From: Achromobacter deleyi
GTDB taxonomy: Bacteria > Pseudomonadota > Gammaproteobacteria > Burkholderiales > Burkholderiaceae_B
DNA: 64,000 nucleotides
Assembly: GCF_016127315.1 (NCBI RefSeq)
Contig: NZ_CP065997.1
Location: 3,038,001-3,102,000 of the forward strand
Direction of reading: 5' to 3'
The notes below the pieces were generated by a model that was not told the origin of the DNA, ran no database searches, and saw only the letters and a program-made list of their open reading frames with translations. The position numbers were made by a program, and so were the translations under genes. Each line of letters opens with the position of its first letter. Position 1 is the stretch's first letter. Below are positions 20,130 to 28,912 of the stretch, piece after piece.

Positions 20130-21281
20130 ATGACCCCTCGTAGCACTCTGACGGCCGCGCTGGCGGCCCTGCTGGTCGCGGGCGCCGCGCCCGCGCTGGC
20201 GCAGGTGAAGATCGGCGCCACCCTGTCCACCACCGGTCCCCAGGCCTCGCTGGGCATTCCCGAACGCAACACCATCAGCCTGCTGCCCACCGAGATCGGC
20301 GGCGCCAAGGTCGAATACGTGGTGCTGGACGACGCCTCCGACACCACCCGCGCGGTCAGCAATTCGCACAAGCTGATCTCGGAAAACCAGGTCGACCTCA
20401 TCATCGGCTCGACCACCACTCCCAACACCATGGCCATGCTGGACACGGTGGCCAGCGGCGCCACCCCGGTCATCACGCTGGCCTCGTCGGCGCGCCTGAT
20501 CGATCCGGTGGACGACAAGCGCCGCTGGGTCTTCAAGACGCCGCACTCCGATTCGCTGATGGCCGAGGGCATCGCCCGCCACGCCGCCGCCAACGGCGTC
20601 AAGAAGCTGGCCTTCATCGGCTTCAACAACGCCCTGGGCGAGACCTTCTGGGTGGAAGTGGAAAAGGCCGCCAAGCAGCACGGCATCGAGATCGTCGGCA
20701 AGGAAAGCTTCGCGCCCACCGATACCTCGGCGGTGGCGCAGACGCTGAAGCTGGTCGGCGCCGCTCCCGACGCCGTGGTGGTGGGCGCCTCCGGCACGCC
20801 GGCGGCGATGCCGGCGCGGGCGCTGCGCGAACGCGGCTTCAAGGGCAAGATCTACTTCAACCACGGCGTGGCCAACAACGACTTCCTGCGCGTCTGCGGC
20901 CCGGCCTGCGACGGCGCCTGGGTGCCGGTGGGGCCGGTGATGGTGGCCGACCTGCTGCCGGACACCCATCCCGTCAAGGCCACGGCCCAGGCGTTCGCCA
21001 GGAAGTACGAGGCCGCCAACGGCCCGGGCAGCGTGTCGCTGTTCGCCGCCTACACCTGGGACATCGGCCTGCTGCTGCAGCAAGCCGTGCCGGTGGCGCT
21101 GAAGAAAGCCAAGCCCGGCACCCCGGAATTCCGCGCGGCCCTGCGCGACGCCCTGGAGAGCGTCAAGAACCTGCCGACCGCCACCGGCGTGGTCAACATG
21201 AGCCCGACCGACCACAACGGCCTGGACGAGCGCGCGCTGGTCATGGCCACCGTGGCCGGCGGCAAGTGGAAACTGCAGTAG
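20130..21281 (+). CDS. Branched-chain amino acid-type ABC transporter solute-binding protein
   Basis: A 383-residue periplasmic receptor of the LivJ/LivK type I fold. The signal peptide ends after residue 24 (PALA|QVKIG). Conserved segments are KIGATLSTTGPQASLG, NQVDLIIGSTTTPNT and FIGFNNALGETFW. AAAGGAG precedes the start. No permease or ATPase genes follow, so it must use a transporter encoded elsewhere or act in sensing. It probably binds the compound oxidised by the monooxygenase; this is inference from position. Confidence 0.9.
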   Translation: MTPRSTLTAALAALLVAGAAPALAQVKIGATLSTTGPQASLGIPERNTISLLPTEIGGAKVEYVVLDDASDTTRAVSNSHKLISENQVDLIIGSTTTPNTMAMLDTVASGATPVITLASSARLIDPVDDKRRWVFKTPHSDSLMAEGIARHAAANGVKKLAFIGFNNALGETFWVEVEKAAKQHGIEIVGKESFAPTDTSAVAQTLKLVGAAPDAVVVGASGTPAAMPARALRERGFKGKIYFNHGVANNDFLRVCGPACDGAWVPVGPVMVADLLPDTHPVKATAQAFARKYEAANGPGSVSLFAAYTWDIGLLLQQAVPVALKKAKPGTPEFRAALRDALESVKNLPTATGVVNMSPTDHNGLDERALVMATVAGGKWKLQ

Positions 21282-21395
21282 CGGCTCCCTGGCGACGGCG
21301 GCCGGCGCGCGCTTTCGGCGGGCGCCGCCGCCCGTAACCGTCCCAGGTTTTGTATGCTCACGGTTTTGCAGGACGAGCAACCGGGTGGACAGGGC

Positions 21396-22844
21396 ATGAC
21401 GGGACTAGGGAAAAAGCGTGTAGGCGGGCCGCGGCAATGGCTGGCCGGTGGACTGCTGGCCCTGGCGGCCGGCACGGCCTGCGCCCAGGTGCAGGGCCTG
21501 CCGCCGAGCGTGGTCAACGCCTGGAAGGCCAGCAAACTGCCTGACAGCTCCCTGTCGCTGGTGGTGCAGGAAGTCGGCGGTCCGCGCCTGGCGACGCTGA
21601 ACGCCAAGGAAGCGCGCAACCCGGCGTCGGTGATGAAGCTGGTCACCACCTGGGCGGCGCTGTCCGAACTGGGCCCCAACTACGTCTGGCGCACCGCCTT
21701 CATGACCGAGCCGGGCGCCCGGCCCGACGCCAAGGGCGTGCTGTCCGGGCCGCTCTACCTGCGCGCCGGCGGCGATCCGCAATTCCTGATGCAGGACCTG
21801 TGGGTGCTGCTGCGCGAACTGCGCCTGCGCGGCGTCAAGCAGATCAATGACCTGGTGATCGACCGCAGCATCTTCGGCCAGGTCGCCACCGACCCCGGCG
21901 CCTTCGACGGCGCCCCCGACCGCGCCTACAACGCCAGCCCCGACGCGCTGATGGTGGGCTTTGGCGCGGTGCGCATCCTGTTCACCCCCGACCCGTCCGC
22001 CAACAAGTGGGTGCCGCTGATCGACCCGCCGCTGCCCGGCCTGAAGATCGAGGGCCGGGTCGAATGGAGCGACGCGCGCTGTCCGGGCGCGCCCGTGGTC
22101 AACACCGACCCGGTCATCACCCAGCAGGGCATCACCCTGCGCGTCAGCGGCAAGGTGGCCGGTTCCTGCGGCGAATTCGACCTGTACCGGCTGGCGCTGT
22201 CGCAGACCGATTTCGCCACCGAGGTCTTCCGCCTGCTGTGGAAGGAACTGGGCGGCACCTTCAAGGGCCAGGTGCGTGCCGGCATGGTGCCAGGCGACGC
22301 CGTGGTGCTGGCCTCGCACGACTCGCCGACGCTGGCGGAGGTGATCCGCCAGATCAACAAGCGCAGCAACAACGTCATGGCGCGCACGCTGCTGCTGACC
22401 CTGGGCGCGGAAAAGGGCCGCCGGCCGGCCACCGTGGCCAGCAGCGGCGCCGTGGCCAAGGGCCTGCTGGCCAAGCAAGGCCTGGACATGCCCGAGCTGG
22501 TGATCGACAACGGCGCCGGCCTGTCGCGCGACGCCCGGGTGTCGGCCGACAGCCTGGCGTCGATGCTGACCGTGGCCTGGAATTCCCCCGTCATGCCGGA
22601 GTACATTTCATCCCTCGCGATCGCGGGGGTCGACGGCACCGTGCGGCGCCGCATGAAAGGCGACGGCACGCTCGGCATGGCCCACCTGAAAACCGGGTCG
22701 CTGCGCGACGTGCGCTCGATCGCCGGTTACGTGCTGGGCGCCAGCGGCAAGCGCTACGTGGTGGTCAGCATCGTCAACCACGAGCAGGCCGGCGCCGTGC
22801 GGGCCTTCGACGACGCCCTGATCGCCTGGCTGGCCGAGCAATAA
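21396..22844 (+). CDS. dacB: D-alanyl-D-alanine carboxypeptidase/endopeptidase (PBP4 type)
   Basis: A 482-residue periplasmic low-molecular-mass penicillin-binding protein, class C, that trims or cleaves peptidoglycan cross-links. A signal peptide occupies the first 30 residues. The active-site motifs are SVMK (S78-K81), SNN in NKRSNNVMAR and KTG in HLKTGSLRDV. The start at 21396 (MTGLGKKR) is chosen as a normal signal peptide start; an in-frame ATG at 21354 is also possible. It stands as a single gene. Confidence 0.92.
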   Translation: MTGLGKKRVGGPRQWLAGGLLALAAGTACAQVQGLPPSVVNAWKASKLPDSSLSLVVQEVGGPRLATLNAKEARNPASVMKLVTTWAALSELGPNYVWRTAFMTEPGARPDAKGVLSGPLYLRAGGDPQFLMQDLWVLLRELRLRGVKQINDLVIDRSIFGQVATDPGAFDGAPDRAYNASPDALMVGFGAVRILFTPDPSANKWVPLIDPPLPGLKIEGRVEWSDARCPGAPVVNTDPVITQQGITLRVSGKVAGSCGEFDLYRLALSQTDFATEVFRLLWKELGGTFKGQVRAGMVPGDAVVLASHDSPTLAEVIRQINKRSNNVMARTLLLTLGAEKGRRPATVASSGAVAKGLLAKQGLDMPELVIDNGAGLSRDARVSADSLASMLTVAWNSPVMPEYISSLAIAGVDGTVRRRMKGDGTLGMAHLKTGSLRDVRSIAGYVLGASGKRYVVVSIVNHEQAGAVRAFDDALIAWLAEQ

Positions 22845-22967
22845 AGGTTGACGCGGCCCCCTGCATCCACCCGGTAAACCGATTACGATTCTCGGGCGCG
22901 CGCCGTATTTCCGGCGGCGCCTGAGGCGAACAACCCTGTCTATCAATAATTCTGGAGATTTACGCAC

Positions 22968-23606
22968 ATGCCCGTGCACGAAATCCGCCATCCGCTGATC
23001 CGCCACAAGCTCGGGATCATGCGTCGCGCCGACCTCAGCACCAAGAGCTTCCGTGAACTGTCGCAGGAAGTGGGCGCGCTGCTCACGTACGAAGCGTCCA
23101 AGGACCTGCCGCTGGCGCCCGCCACCGTCGAAGGCTGGTGTGGCGCCGTGCAGGTCGAGAAGATCGCCGGCAAGAAAGTCACCGTGGTGCCCATCCTGCG
23201 CGCCGGCATCGGCATGCTGGACGGCGTGCTCAGCCTGATCCCGGGCGCCAAGGTCAGCGTGGTGGGCGTGGCCCGCAACGAAGAGACGCTGGAAGCCCAC
23301 ACCTACCTGGAACGCCTGGTGGGCGAACTGGACCAGCGCCTGGCGCTGATCGTCGATCCGATGCTGGCCACCGGCGGCTCCATGGTCGCCGCCATCGACC
23401 TGCTCAAGCGCGCCGGCTGCAAGGAAATCCGCGCGCTGGTGCTGGTGGCCGCGCCGGTCGGCATCGACGCGGTGCTGTCCAAGCACCCGGACGTCCACAT
23501 CTATACCGCGTCCATCGACGACGGCCTGAACGAGCATGGCTACATCATGCCGGGCCTGGGCGACGCGGGCGACCGCATCTTCGGCACCACCCAGAAGACC
23601 GACTGA
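22968..23606 (+). CDS. upp: Uracil phosphoribosyltransferase
   Basis: A 212-residue pyrimidine salvage enzyme that makes UMP from uracil and PRPP. The PRPP-binding loop is seen in [13 protein letters not shown] near residue 130. The uracil-binding C-terminus [16 protein letters not shown] is intact, as is [11 protein letters not shown]. The length is normal. It converges on cysG. Confidence 0.97.
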   Translation: MPVHEIRHPLIRHKLGIMRRADLSTKSFRELSQEVGALLTYEASKDLPLAPATVEGWCGAVQVEKIAGKKVTVVPILRAGIGMLDGVLSLIPGAKVSVVGVARNEETLEAHTYLERLVGELDQRLALIVDPMLATGGSMVAAIDLLKRAGCKEIRALVLVAAPVGIDAVLSKHPDVHIYTASIDDGLNEHGYIMPGLGDAGDRIFGTTQKTD

Positions 23607-23675
23607 GGCCTTCCCCCGGGCGACGTGGCCCGGGCCCGCCGGCGGCGGCCATCTCCAGGCCGCGCCGGACGGGCG

Positions 23676-25094
23676 CTACGCCGCCAGTCTCTGCGGCGCG
23701 CCTTCCAGGTGTTCGCCGAACCAATGCAATGACTGCGCCAGTCCCGCTACCTCGCCCACGATCAGCAGGGCGGGGGAGCGGATGGCGTGCGCCCGCGCCA
23801 AACGCGGCAGGTCTTCCAGCGTGCCGGACAGCACCCGCTGTTCGGGCCGGCTGCCGTTCTCGATCAGCGCGAACGGGGTGGCGGCGGCGCGGCCATGGCG
23901 GATCAGCCGCTGCGTCAGCAGTTCCAGCTGGCCCACGCCCATGTAGAACGCCAGCGTCTGGCGTTCGCGCGCCAGCGCCGGCCAGTCCAGGTTGTCCTCG
24001 TCCTCGCGGCAGTGCGCCGTCACCAGGCGCACCGATTGCGCATGCTCGCGGTGCGTCAGCGGAATGCCGGCATAGGCCGCACAGGCCAGCGCCGCGGTGA
24101 TACCGGGCACCACCTCATAGCGCACGTCGTGCGCGCGCAGGTGTTCCAGTTCCTCGCCGCCGCGGCCGAAGATGAAGGCGTCGCCGCCCTTCAGGCGCAC
24201 CACGCGGCGGCCCAGGCGGGCGTGCTCGACCAGCAGGGCGTGGATGCGCGCCTGGGTGGCGTGATGGTCCTCGCCCGGCAGCTTGCCCACCGCGATGCGT
24301 TCGGCGTCGCGGCGCGCCAGCGACATGATGTCGTCGCTGACCAGCCGGTCGTACAGGATCACGTCGGCCTCGTTCAGCGCGCGCAGCGCCTTCAGCGTCA
24401 GCAGGCCCGGATCGCCGGGGCCGGCGCCGACCAGCACCACGCTGCCCTCGGCCGGCGCCAGCGGCTGGGCCAGGGCGGCTTGCAGCGCGGCTTCGGCGTC
24501 CTGCGGGCGCTGCTGGCGCAGCAGGCCGGCCACCGGACCGTCCAGCAGCCAGTCATAGAAGCGGCGCCGCGCGCCCAGGTCGGGGTGGCCGGCGCGGATG
24601 CGCTGGCGATAGCGTTCGGCCAGGCCGGCCAGGCGGCCCAGGCTGTGGTCGAACAGGGATTCGATGCGTTCGCGCAGGCGCCGCGCCAGCACCGGCGCCA
24701 CCCCCGACGAGGAAATGGCGACGATGACCGGCGAGCGGTCGACGATGGACGGCACCTGGAACGACGACAGTTCGGGGTCGTCCACCACATTGCTGAAGAT
24801 GCGGCGCGCCTGCGCGGCGTCGGAGACCGCCGCGTTGACGCCGCGGTCATCGGTGGCGGCCACCGCCAGCCACGCGCCATCGAGCCAGGCGGGGTCGAAA
24901 CGGCCCGCCAGGTGGCGGATGCGGCCCGCCGCCAGCAGGTCCGCCAGCGCCGGCGTCAGTTCGGGGGCGCCAACGGCGACATCGGCATGGGCTTCGAGCA
25001 GCGCGAGCGTCTTGCGCTCGGCCACCGCGCCACCGCCCACGACCAGCACGGGCCGGTCTTTCAGATCGGCAAAAATCGGGAAAAGCTTCATCAC
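23676..25094 (-). CDS. cysG: Siroheme synthase
   Basis: A 472-residue trifunctional enzyme: uroporphyrinogen-III methyltransferase plus precorrin-2 dehydrogenase and sirohydrochlorin ferrochelatase. The N-terminal Rossmann domain begins [20 protein letters not shown] near residue 14. The methyltransferase domain starts [16 protein letters not shown] near residue 218, with [15 protein letters not shown] further on. Siroheme is the cofactor of nitrite and sulfite reductases. The gene is divergent from a nitrate-type ABC transporter, which makes a link to nitrate assimilation likely. Confidence 0.96.
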   Translation of the reverse strand: MMKLFPIFADLKDRPVLVVGGGAVAERKTLALLEAHADVAVGAPELTPALADLLAAGRIRHLAGRFDPAWLDGAWLAVAATDDRGVNAAVSDAAQARRIFSNVVDDPELSSFQVPSIVDRSPVIVAISSSGVAPVLARRLRERIESLFDHSLGRLAGLAERYRQRIRAGHPDLGARRRFYDWLLDGPVAGLLRQQRPQDAEAALQAALAQPLAPAEGSVVLVGAGPGDPGLLTLKALRALNEADVILYDRLVSDDIMSLARRDAERIAVGKLPGEDHHATQARIHALLVEHARLGRRVVRLKGGDAFIFGRGGEELEHLRAHDVRYEVVPGITAALACAAYAGIPLTHREHAQSVRLVTAHCREDEDNLDWPALARERQTLAFYMGVGQLELLTQRLIRHGRAAATPFALIENGSRPEQRVLSGTLEDLPRLARAHAIRSPALLIVGEVAGLAQSLHWFGEHLEGAPQRLAA

Positions 25095-25371
25095 GCAGCC
25101 TCGGGCGCACCCGGCAGAAGGTCAAACGATCATAGGGACCGGGTTTCATCCCCACAACTTCCGATTTCTTGAATCCATATAGCCACAACTTATTTGGCGA
25201 AGCCCGCTTGCGGGTTGCGCCCGCTCAACTCATGCAAGTTCCATGCCCGCACAGTGGCGCCGGCCAGCCCTGTAAAGAAGCGCATCGGGCAGCGCCCACC
25301 AGGGCGAGGACGCCCGGCGGCAGGGTTGCGGTGCGGGCAGGCCGCCGGATTCGAAGCCGCGGGGGCCGCCC

Positions 25372-25386
25372 GCACATCGATGGTGC
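25372..25386. promoter_or_regulatory. NtrC-type binding site, distal
   Basis: GCAC-N7-GTGC in the NtrC pattern GCACCA-N3-TGGTGC. The right half TGGTGC is perfect and the left half has two mismatches. Its centre lies 33 bases from the second site, about three helical turns. Confidence 0.6.
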
Positions 25387-25404
25387 GCCGCCGCATTCGT
25401 TTAC

Positions 25405-25419
25405 GCACCAAGTTGGATC
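25405..25419. promoter_or_regulatory. NtrC-type binding site, proximal
   Basis: The left half GCACCA is perfect and the right half TGGATC has two mismatches to TGGTGC, again with three bases between halves. It is about 155 bases upstream of the predicted sigma-54 start, a normal enhancer distance. The tandem arrangement resembles that of glnA enhancers. Confidence 0.6.
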
Positions 25420-25541
25420 GCGAAACGCGCCGGCCATCTTCGGGCGCGGCTCCCGGCCCGGCCGCGCACAGCGCCGCGGATCGCCGCAAACCCAGTGGGC
25501 GCGCGGGGGCGCGGCGCCCGCGCAGGGCACGCCAGGCGACT

Positions 25542-25557
25542 TGGCACGCCGCTTGCT
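25542..25557 (+). promoter_or_regulatory. Sigma-54 (-24/-12) promoter of the nitrate transporter operon
   Basis: TGGCACG, four bases, then TTGCT: an exact match to the sigma-54 consensus, with GG (25543-25544) and GC (25555-25556) ten bases apart. Transcription should start near 25567. This predicts a leader of about 130 bases before nrtA. Together with the NtrC-like sites it indicates induction under nitrogen limitation. Confidence 0.85.
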
Positions 25558-25618
25558 TAACCGTTGATGGACGGGCCGCGCGCGGTCCGACCACGCCAAG
25601 CGCCGCGATCCGCGGCAG

Positions 25619-25682
25619 GGAACAACGACGTTCCGCAGCGCCAACGGGTTGTTCCCGATCGGCGCGCGGGACGTTTTTTTTT
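25619..25682 (+). promoter_or_regulatory. Leader with competing structures and an intrinsic terminator before nrtA
   Basis: The arm CGTTCCGC (25629-25636) pairs with GCGGGACG (25666-25673), with inner CGCC/GGCG and CGGG/CCCG stems, and nine T follow (25674-25682), 3 bases before the ribosome site. Two alternatives exclude this terminator. One is the hairpin GGAAC-AACGAC-GTTCC (25619-25634), whose six-base loop fits the AxxGxx loop recognised by ANTAR proteins such as NasR/NasT. The other is a 9-bp pairing of GGGAACAAC (25618-25626) with GTTGTTCCC (25648-25656). A further stable hairpin lies at 25573-25588. I did not find the second AxxGxx hairpin expected of a full ANTAR target. Confidence 0.65.
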
Positions 25683-25696
25683 GCCAGGAGCCTCGT

Positions 25697-26992
25697 ATGA
25701 CGCCAGTGAAACCCCGCCTTCCCGCCGCCACGGGTCCGGATTCGACCACCGACGCCAGCCGCCGCAAGTGGCTGGCCGGCACCGCGCGCGCCGTGGCCGG
25801 CGCCGGCCTGCTGTCGCTGGTCGACCCGCTGGTGCGCGCCGGCGCCTGGGCCGCGGGCAGCGACGCCCCCGAGAAGACCGAGGTGAAGATCGGCTTCATT
25901 CCGCTGACCGACTGCGCTTCGGTCGTCATGGCCTCGGTGCTGGGCATCGACAAGAAATACGGCGTCACCATCACGCCGTCCAAGGAGGCGTCCTGGGCTG
26001 CGGTGCGCGACAAGTTGCTCAATGGCGAACTGGACATGGCCCACGTGCTGTACGGCCTGATCTACGGCGTGCAGATGGGCGTGGGCGGGCCGAAGAAGGA
26101 CATGGCCGTGCTGATGAACCTGAACCAGAACGGCCAGGCCATCACCCTGTCGAACAAGCTGCTGCAGGCCGGCGCCCGCGACGGCGAGTCGCTTGCCAAG
26201 TTGATGGCGTCCGAGAAGCGCGAATACACCTTCGCCCAGACCTTTCCCACCGGCACCCACGCCATGTGGCTGTACTACTGGCTGGCCGCGTACGGCATCG
26301 ACCCGATGAAGGACGCCAAGGTCATCACCGTGCCGCCGCCGCAGATGGTGGCGAACATGCGCGTGGGCAACATGGACGGCTTCTGCGTCGGCGAACCGTG
26401 GGGCGCGCGCGCCATCCTCGACAAGATCGGCTTCACCGCCGTGACCACCCAGGCCATCTGGACCGATCATCCCGAGAAGGTGCTGGGCACCAGCGCCGAC
26501 TTCGTGACGCGCAATCCGAACACCGCGCGCGCCGTGACCGCCGCCATCCTGGAGGCGGGCAAGTGGATCGACGCCTCGCCCGAGAACCGCCGCAAGACCG
26601 CCGAGACCATCGCCGCCAAGTCGTACGTCAACACCGACGCCAGCGGCATCATCGACCGCATGCTGGGCCAGTACGACGACGGCCTGGGCAAGCGCTGGAC
26701 CGATGCGCACGCGATGCGCTTCTCGGGCGACGGCGCGGCCAATTTCCCCTACCTGAGCGACGGCATGTGGTTCCTGACCCAGCACAAGCGCTGGGGCCTG
26801 CTCAAGGAACATCCCGACTACCTGGCCACGGCGCGCCAGGTCAACCGCATCGACATCTACAAGCAGGCCGCGCAGGCCGCCGGCATCGCCTTGCCCGCCA
26901 GCGAGATGCGCAGTTCCAGGCTGGTCGACGGCGTGGTCTGGGATGGCAGCAACCCGGCGGCCTATGCCGACGGTTTCAAGGTCAAGGCCTGA
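25697..26992 (+). CDS. nrtA: Nitrate/nitrite-type ABC transporter substrate-binding protein
   Basis: A 431-residue periplasmic receptor of the NrtA/CmpA family. The N-terminus holds a twin-arginine-like signal (SRRKWLAGTARAVAG). The mature part starts near KTEVKIGFIPLTDCASVVMA. Family segments include NGQAITLSNKLL, HAMWLYYWLAAYGIDP and GNMDGFCVGEPWGARAI. AGGAG precedes the ATG at 25697. It heads nrtA-nrtB-nrtD behind a sigma-54 promoter and terminator leader. Bicarbonate or another small anion as ligand cannot be excluded from sequence alone. Confidence 0.9.
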   Translation: MTPVKPRLPAATGPDSTTDASRRKWLAGTARAVAGAGLLSLVDPLVRAGAWAAGSDAPEKTEVKIGFIPLTDCASVVMASVLGIDKKYGVTITPSKEASWAAVRDKLLNGELDMAHVLYGLIYGVQMGVGGPKKDMAVLMNLNQNGQAITLSNKLLQAGARDGESLAKLMASEKREYTFAQTFPTGTHAMWLYYWLAAYGIDPMKDAKVITVPPPQMVANMRVGNMDGFCVGEPWGARAILDKIGFTAVTTQAIWTDHPEKVLGTSADFVTRNPNTARAVTAAILEAGKWIDASPENRRKTAETIAAKSYVNTDASGIIDRMLGQYDDGLGKRWTDAHAMRFSGDGAANFPYLSDGMWFLTQHKRWGLLKEHPDYLATARQVNRIDIYKQAAQAAGIALPASEMRSSRLVDGVVWDGSNPAAYADGFKVKA

Positions 26993-27020
26993 GCGCCGCT
27001 TTGCACAGGAGAGACTCGCG

Positions 27021-27890
27021 ATGTCTACCGTAACGAGTATGGAACGGACCTCCCCCGTGTCCGCGCCCCCCGCCGCGGCGCCACAGGCCGCGCCCTGGAC
27101 CGATGCCTGGCGCGAGCGGCTGGAAGCGGCGCTGCGCGCCGTGGTCGGCCCCGTGGCCGGCTTCGCGCTGTTCGTATTGGTCTGGCAGGTGGTGGCCATG
27201 CGCATCCCCGAGATCCCCACCCCGGGCGTGACCTGGCGCGCGGCAGTGGAACTGTTCGCGGATCCGTTCTACGACAACGGCCCCAACGACAAGGGCATCG
27301 GCTGGAACCTGCTGGCCTCGCTGCAGCGGGTCGGCATCGGCTTCGGCCTGGCGGCGCTGGTGGGCATCCCGGTGGGGTTCGCCATCGGCCGCTACGCGCC
27401 GGTGCGGGCGATGTTCTCGCCCATCGTCAGCCTGCTGCGGCCGGTGTCGCCGCTGGCCTGGCTGCCGCTCGGCCTGCTGCTGTTCAAGGCCGCCAACCCG
27501 GCCGCGATCTGGGCGATCTTCATCTGTTCGATCTGGCCCATGATCATCAACACGGCGGTCGGCGTGTCGCGCGTGCCGCAGGACTACCTGAACGTGGCGC
27601 GGGTGCTGAACCTGTCGGAATGGAAGGTCACCACCAAGGTGCTGCTGCCGGCCGTGCTGCCCTACATGCTGACCGGCGTGCGGCTGTCGATCGGCACCGC
27701 CTGGCTGGTGATCGTCGCGGCCGAGATGCTGACCGGCGGCACCGGCATCGGCTTCTGGCTGTGGGACGAGTGGAACAACCTGAAGGTCGAGCACATCGTC
27801 ATTGCCATTTTCGTGATCGGCATCGTCGGCCTGATCCTGGAAACGCTGCTGGTCGCGCTGGCCCGCCGCTTCACCTACACCGAGGAGTAG
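27021..27890 (+). CDS. nrtB: Nitrate-type ABC transporter permease
   Basis: A 289-residue inner-membrane permease of the NrtB/SsuC type with about six hydrophobic segments. The ABC-interacting EAA-like loop is seen in the segment LNVARVLNLSEWKVTTKVLLP near residue 190. AGGAGA lies before the ATG at 27021; an upstream frame extension overlaps nrtA and is not used. It forms the channel for the receptor and ATPase of the same operon. Confidence 0.92.
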   Translation: MSTVTSMERTSPVSAPPAAAPQAAPWTDAWRERLEAALRAVVGPVAGFALFVLVWQVVAMRIPEIPTPGVTWRAAVELFADPFYDNGPNDKGIGWNLLASLQRVGIGFGLAALVGIPVGFAIGRYAPVRAMFSPIVSLLRPVSPLAWLPLGLLLFKAANPAAIWAIFICSIWPMIINTAVGVSRVPQDYLNVARVLNLSEWKVTTKVLLPAVLPYMLTGVRLSIGTAWLVIVAAEMLTGGTGIGFWLWDEWNNLKVEHIVIAIFVIGIVGLILETLLVALARRFTYTEE

Positions 27891-27894
27891 CGCC

Positions 27895-28767
27895 ATGAAG
27901 AAATTCGTACGCATCGAACGCGTGGGCCAGACCTTCGCCACCCGCAAGGGCGCCTTCGTGGCGCTGCGCGACATCGACCTGACGGTGGAGCAGGGCGAGT
28001 TCATCACCCTGATCGGCCATTCCGGCTGCGGCAAGTCCACCCTGCTGAACCTGATCGCCGGCCTGACCCGTCCGACCAGCGGCGTGCTGCTGTGCGCCGA
28101 GCGCGAGATCACCGGCCCCGGCCCGGACCGCGCCGTGGTGTTCCAGAACCACTCGCTGCTGCCCTGGCTGACCTGCTTTCAGAACGTGCACCTGGCGGTG
28201 GAACGGGTCTTCGGCGCGTCGGAGAAACGGGCCCAGCTGGCCGAGCGCACCCGCGCCGCGCTCGACCTGGTGGGCCTGCTGCCGGCGCAGAACAAGCTGC
28301 CGCGCGAGATCTCGGGCGGCATGAAGCAGCGCGTCGGCATCGCCCGCGCGCTGGCCATCGAGCCGGGCGTGCTGCTGATGGACGAGCCGTTCGGCGCGCT
28401 CGACGCGCTGACCCGCGCGCACCTGCAGGACGAACTGCTCAAGATCGTCGCCAAGACCCGCACCACCACCATCATGGTCACGCACGACGTGGACGAGGCG
28501 GTGCTGCTGTCCGACCGCATCGTCATGCTGACCAACGGACCGGCCGCGACCATCGGCGAGATCCTGCCGGTGCCGCTGGCGCGGCCGCGCGACCGGGTGC
28601 GGCTGGCCAATGACCCCATCTACCTGTCGTGCCGCGCCGCGGTGGTGGACTTCCTGCACCGGCGCCACGGCAACCCCGAGCGGACCCAGGCGCCCGTAGC
28701 CCTGGCGGCGGTGCCCGATGCCGACGCCGAGCCGGCGCAGGCCGAGGGCTCGCGCGCCGTGGCCTGA
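27895..28767 (+). CDS. nrtD: Nitrate-type ABC transporter ATP-binding protein
   Basis: A 290-residue ATPase. Walker A is GHSGCGKST near residue 42, the Q-loop VVFQNHSLLPWLT, the signature ISGGMKQRVGIARALA and Walker B VLLMDEPFGALDALT. The H-loop is MVTHDVDEA. It starts four bases after the permease stop. The C-terminal tail of about 40 residues is Ala/Pro rich and not conserved. No nitrate or nitrite reductase gene follows in this window. Confidence 0.93.
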   Translation: MKKFVRIERVGQTFATRKGAFVALRDIDLTVEQGEFITLIGHSGCGKSTLLNLIAGLTRPTSGVLLCAEREITGPGPDRAVVFQNHSLLPWLTCFQNVHLAVERVFGASEKRAQLAERTRAALDLVGLLPAQNKLPREISGGMKQRVGIARALAIEPGVLLMDEPFGALDALTRAHLQDELLKIVAKTRTTTIMVTHDVDEAVLLSDRIVMLTNGPAATIGEILPVPLARPRDRVRLANDPIYLSCRAAVVDFLHRRHGNPERTQAPVALAAVPDADAEPAQAEGSRAVA

Positions 28768-28912
28768 CGCCGGCAGACCCCGGGGCCGGCGCGGCATCGC
28801 GGCCGTCATCGTCCTGACACGTTCCGTCATGCGTGCGGTTTGCCAACCGGTGTAGTATCAAGCCAGCCGTGCGCGGACAGCGCCGGTGTGTCCTGGATTT
28901 CTGGAGTGGCTT

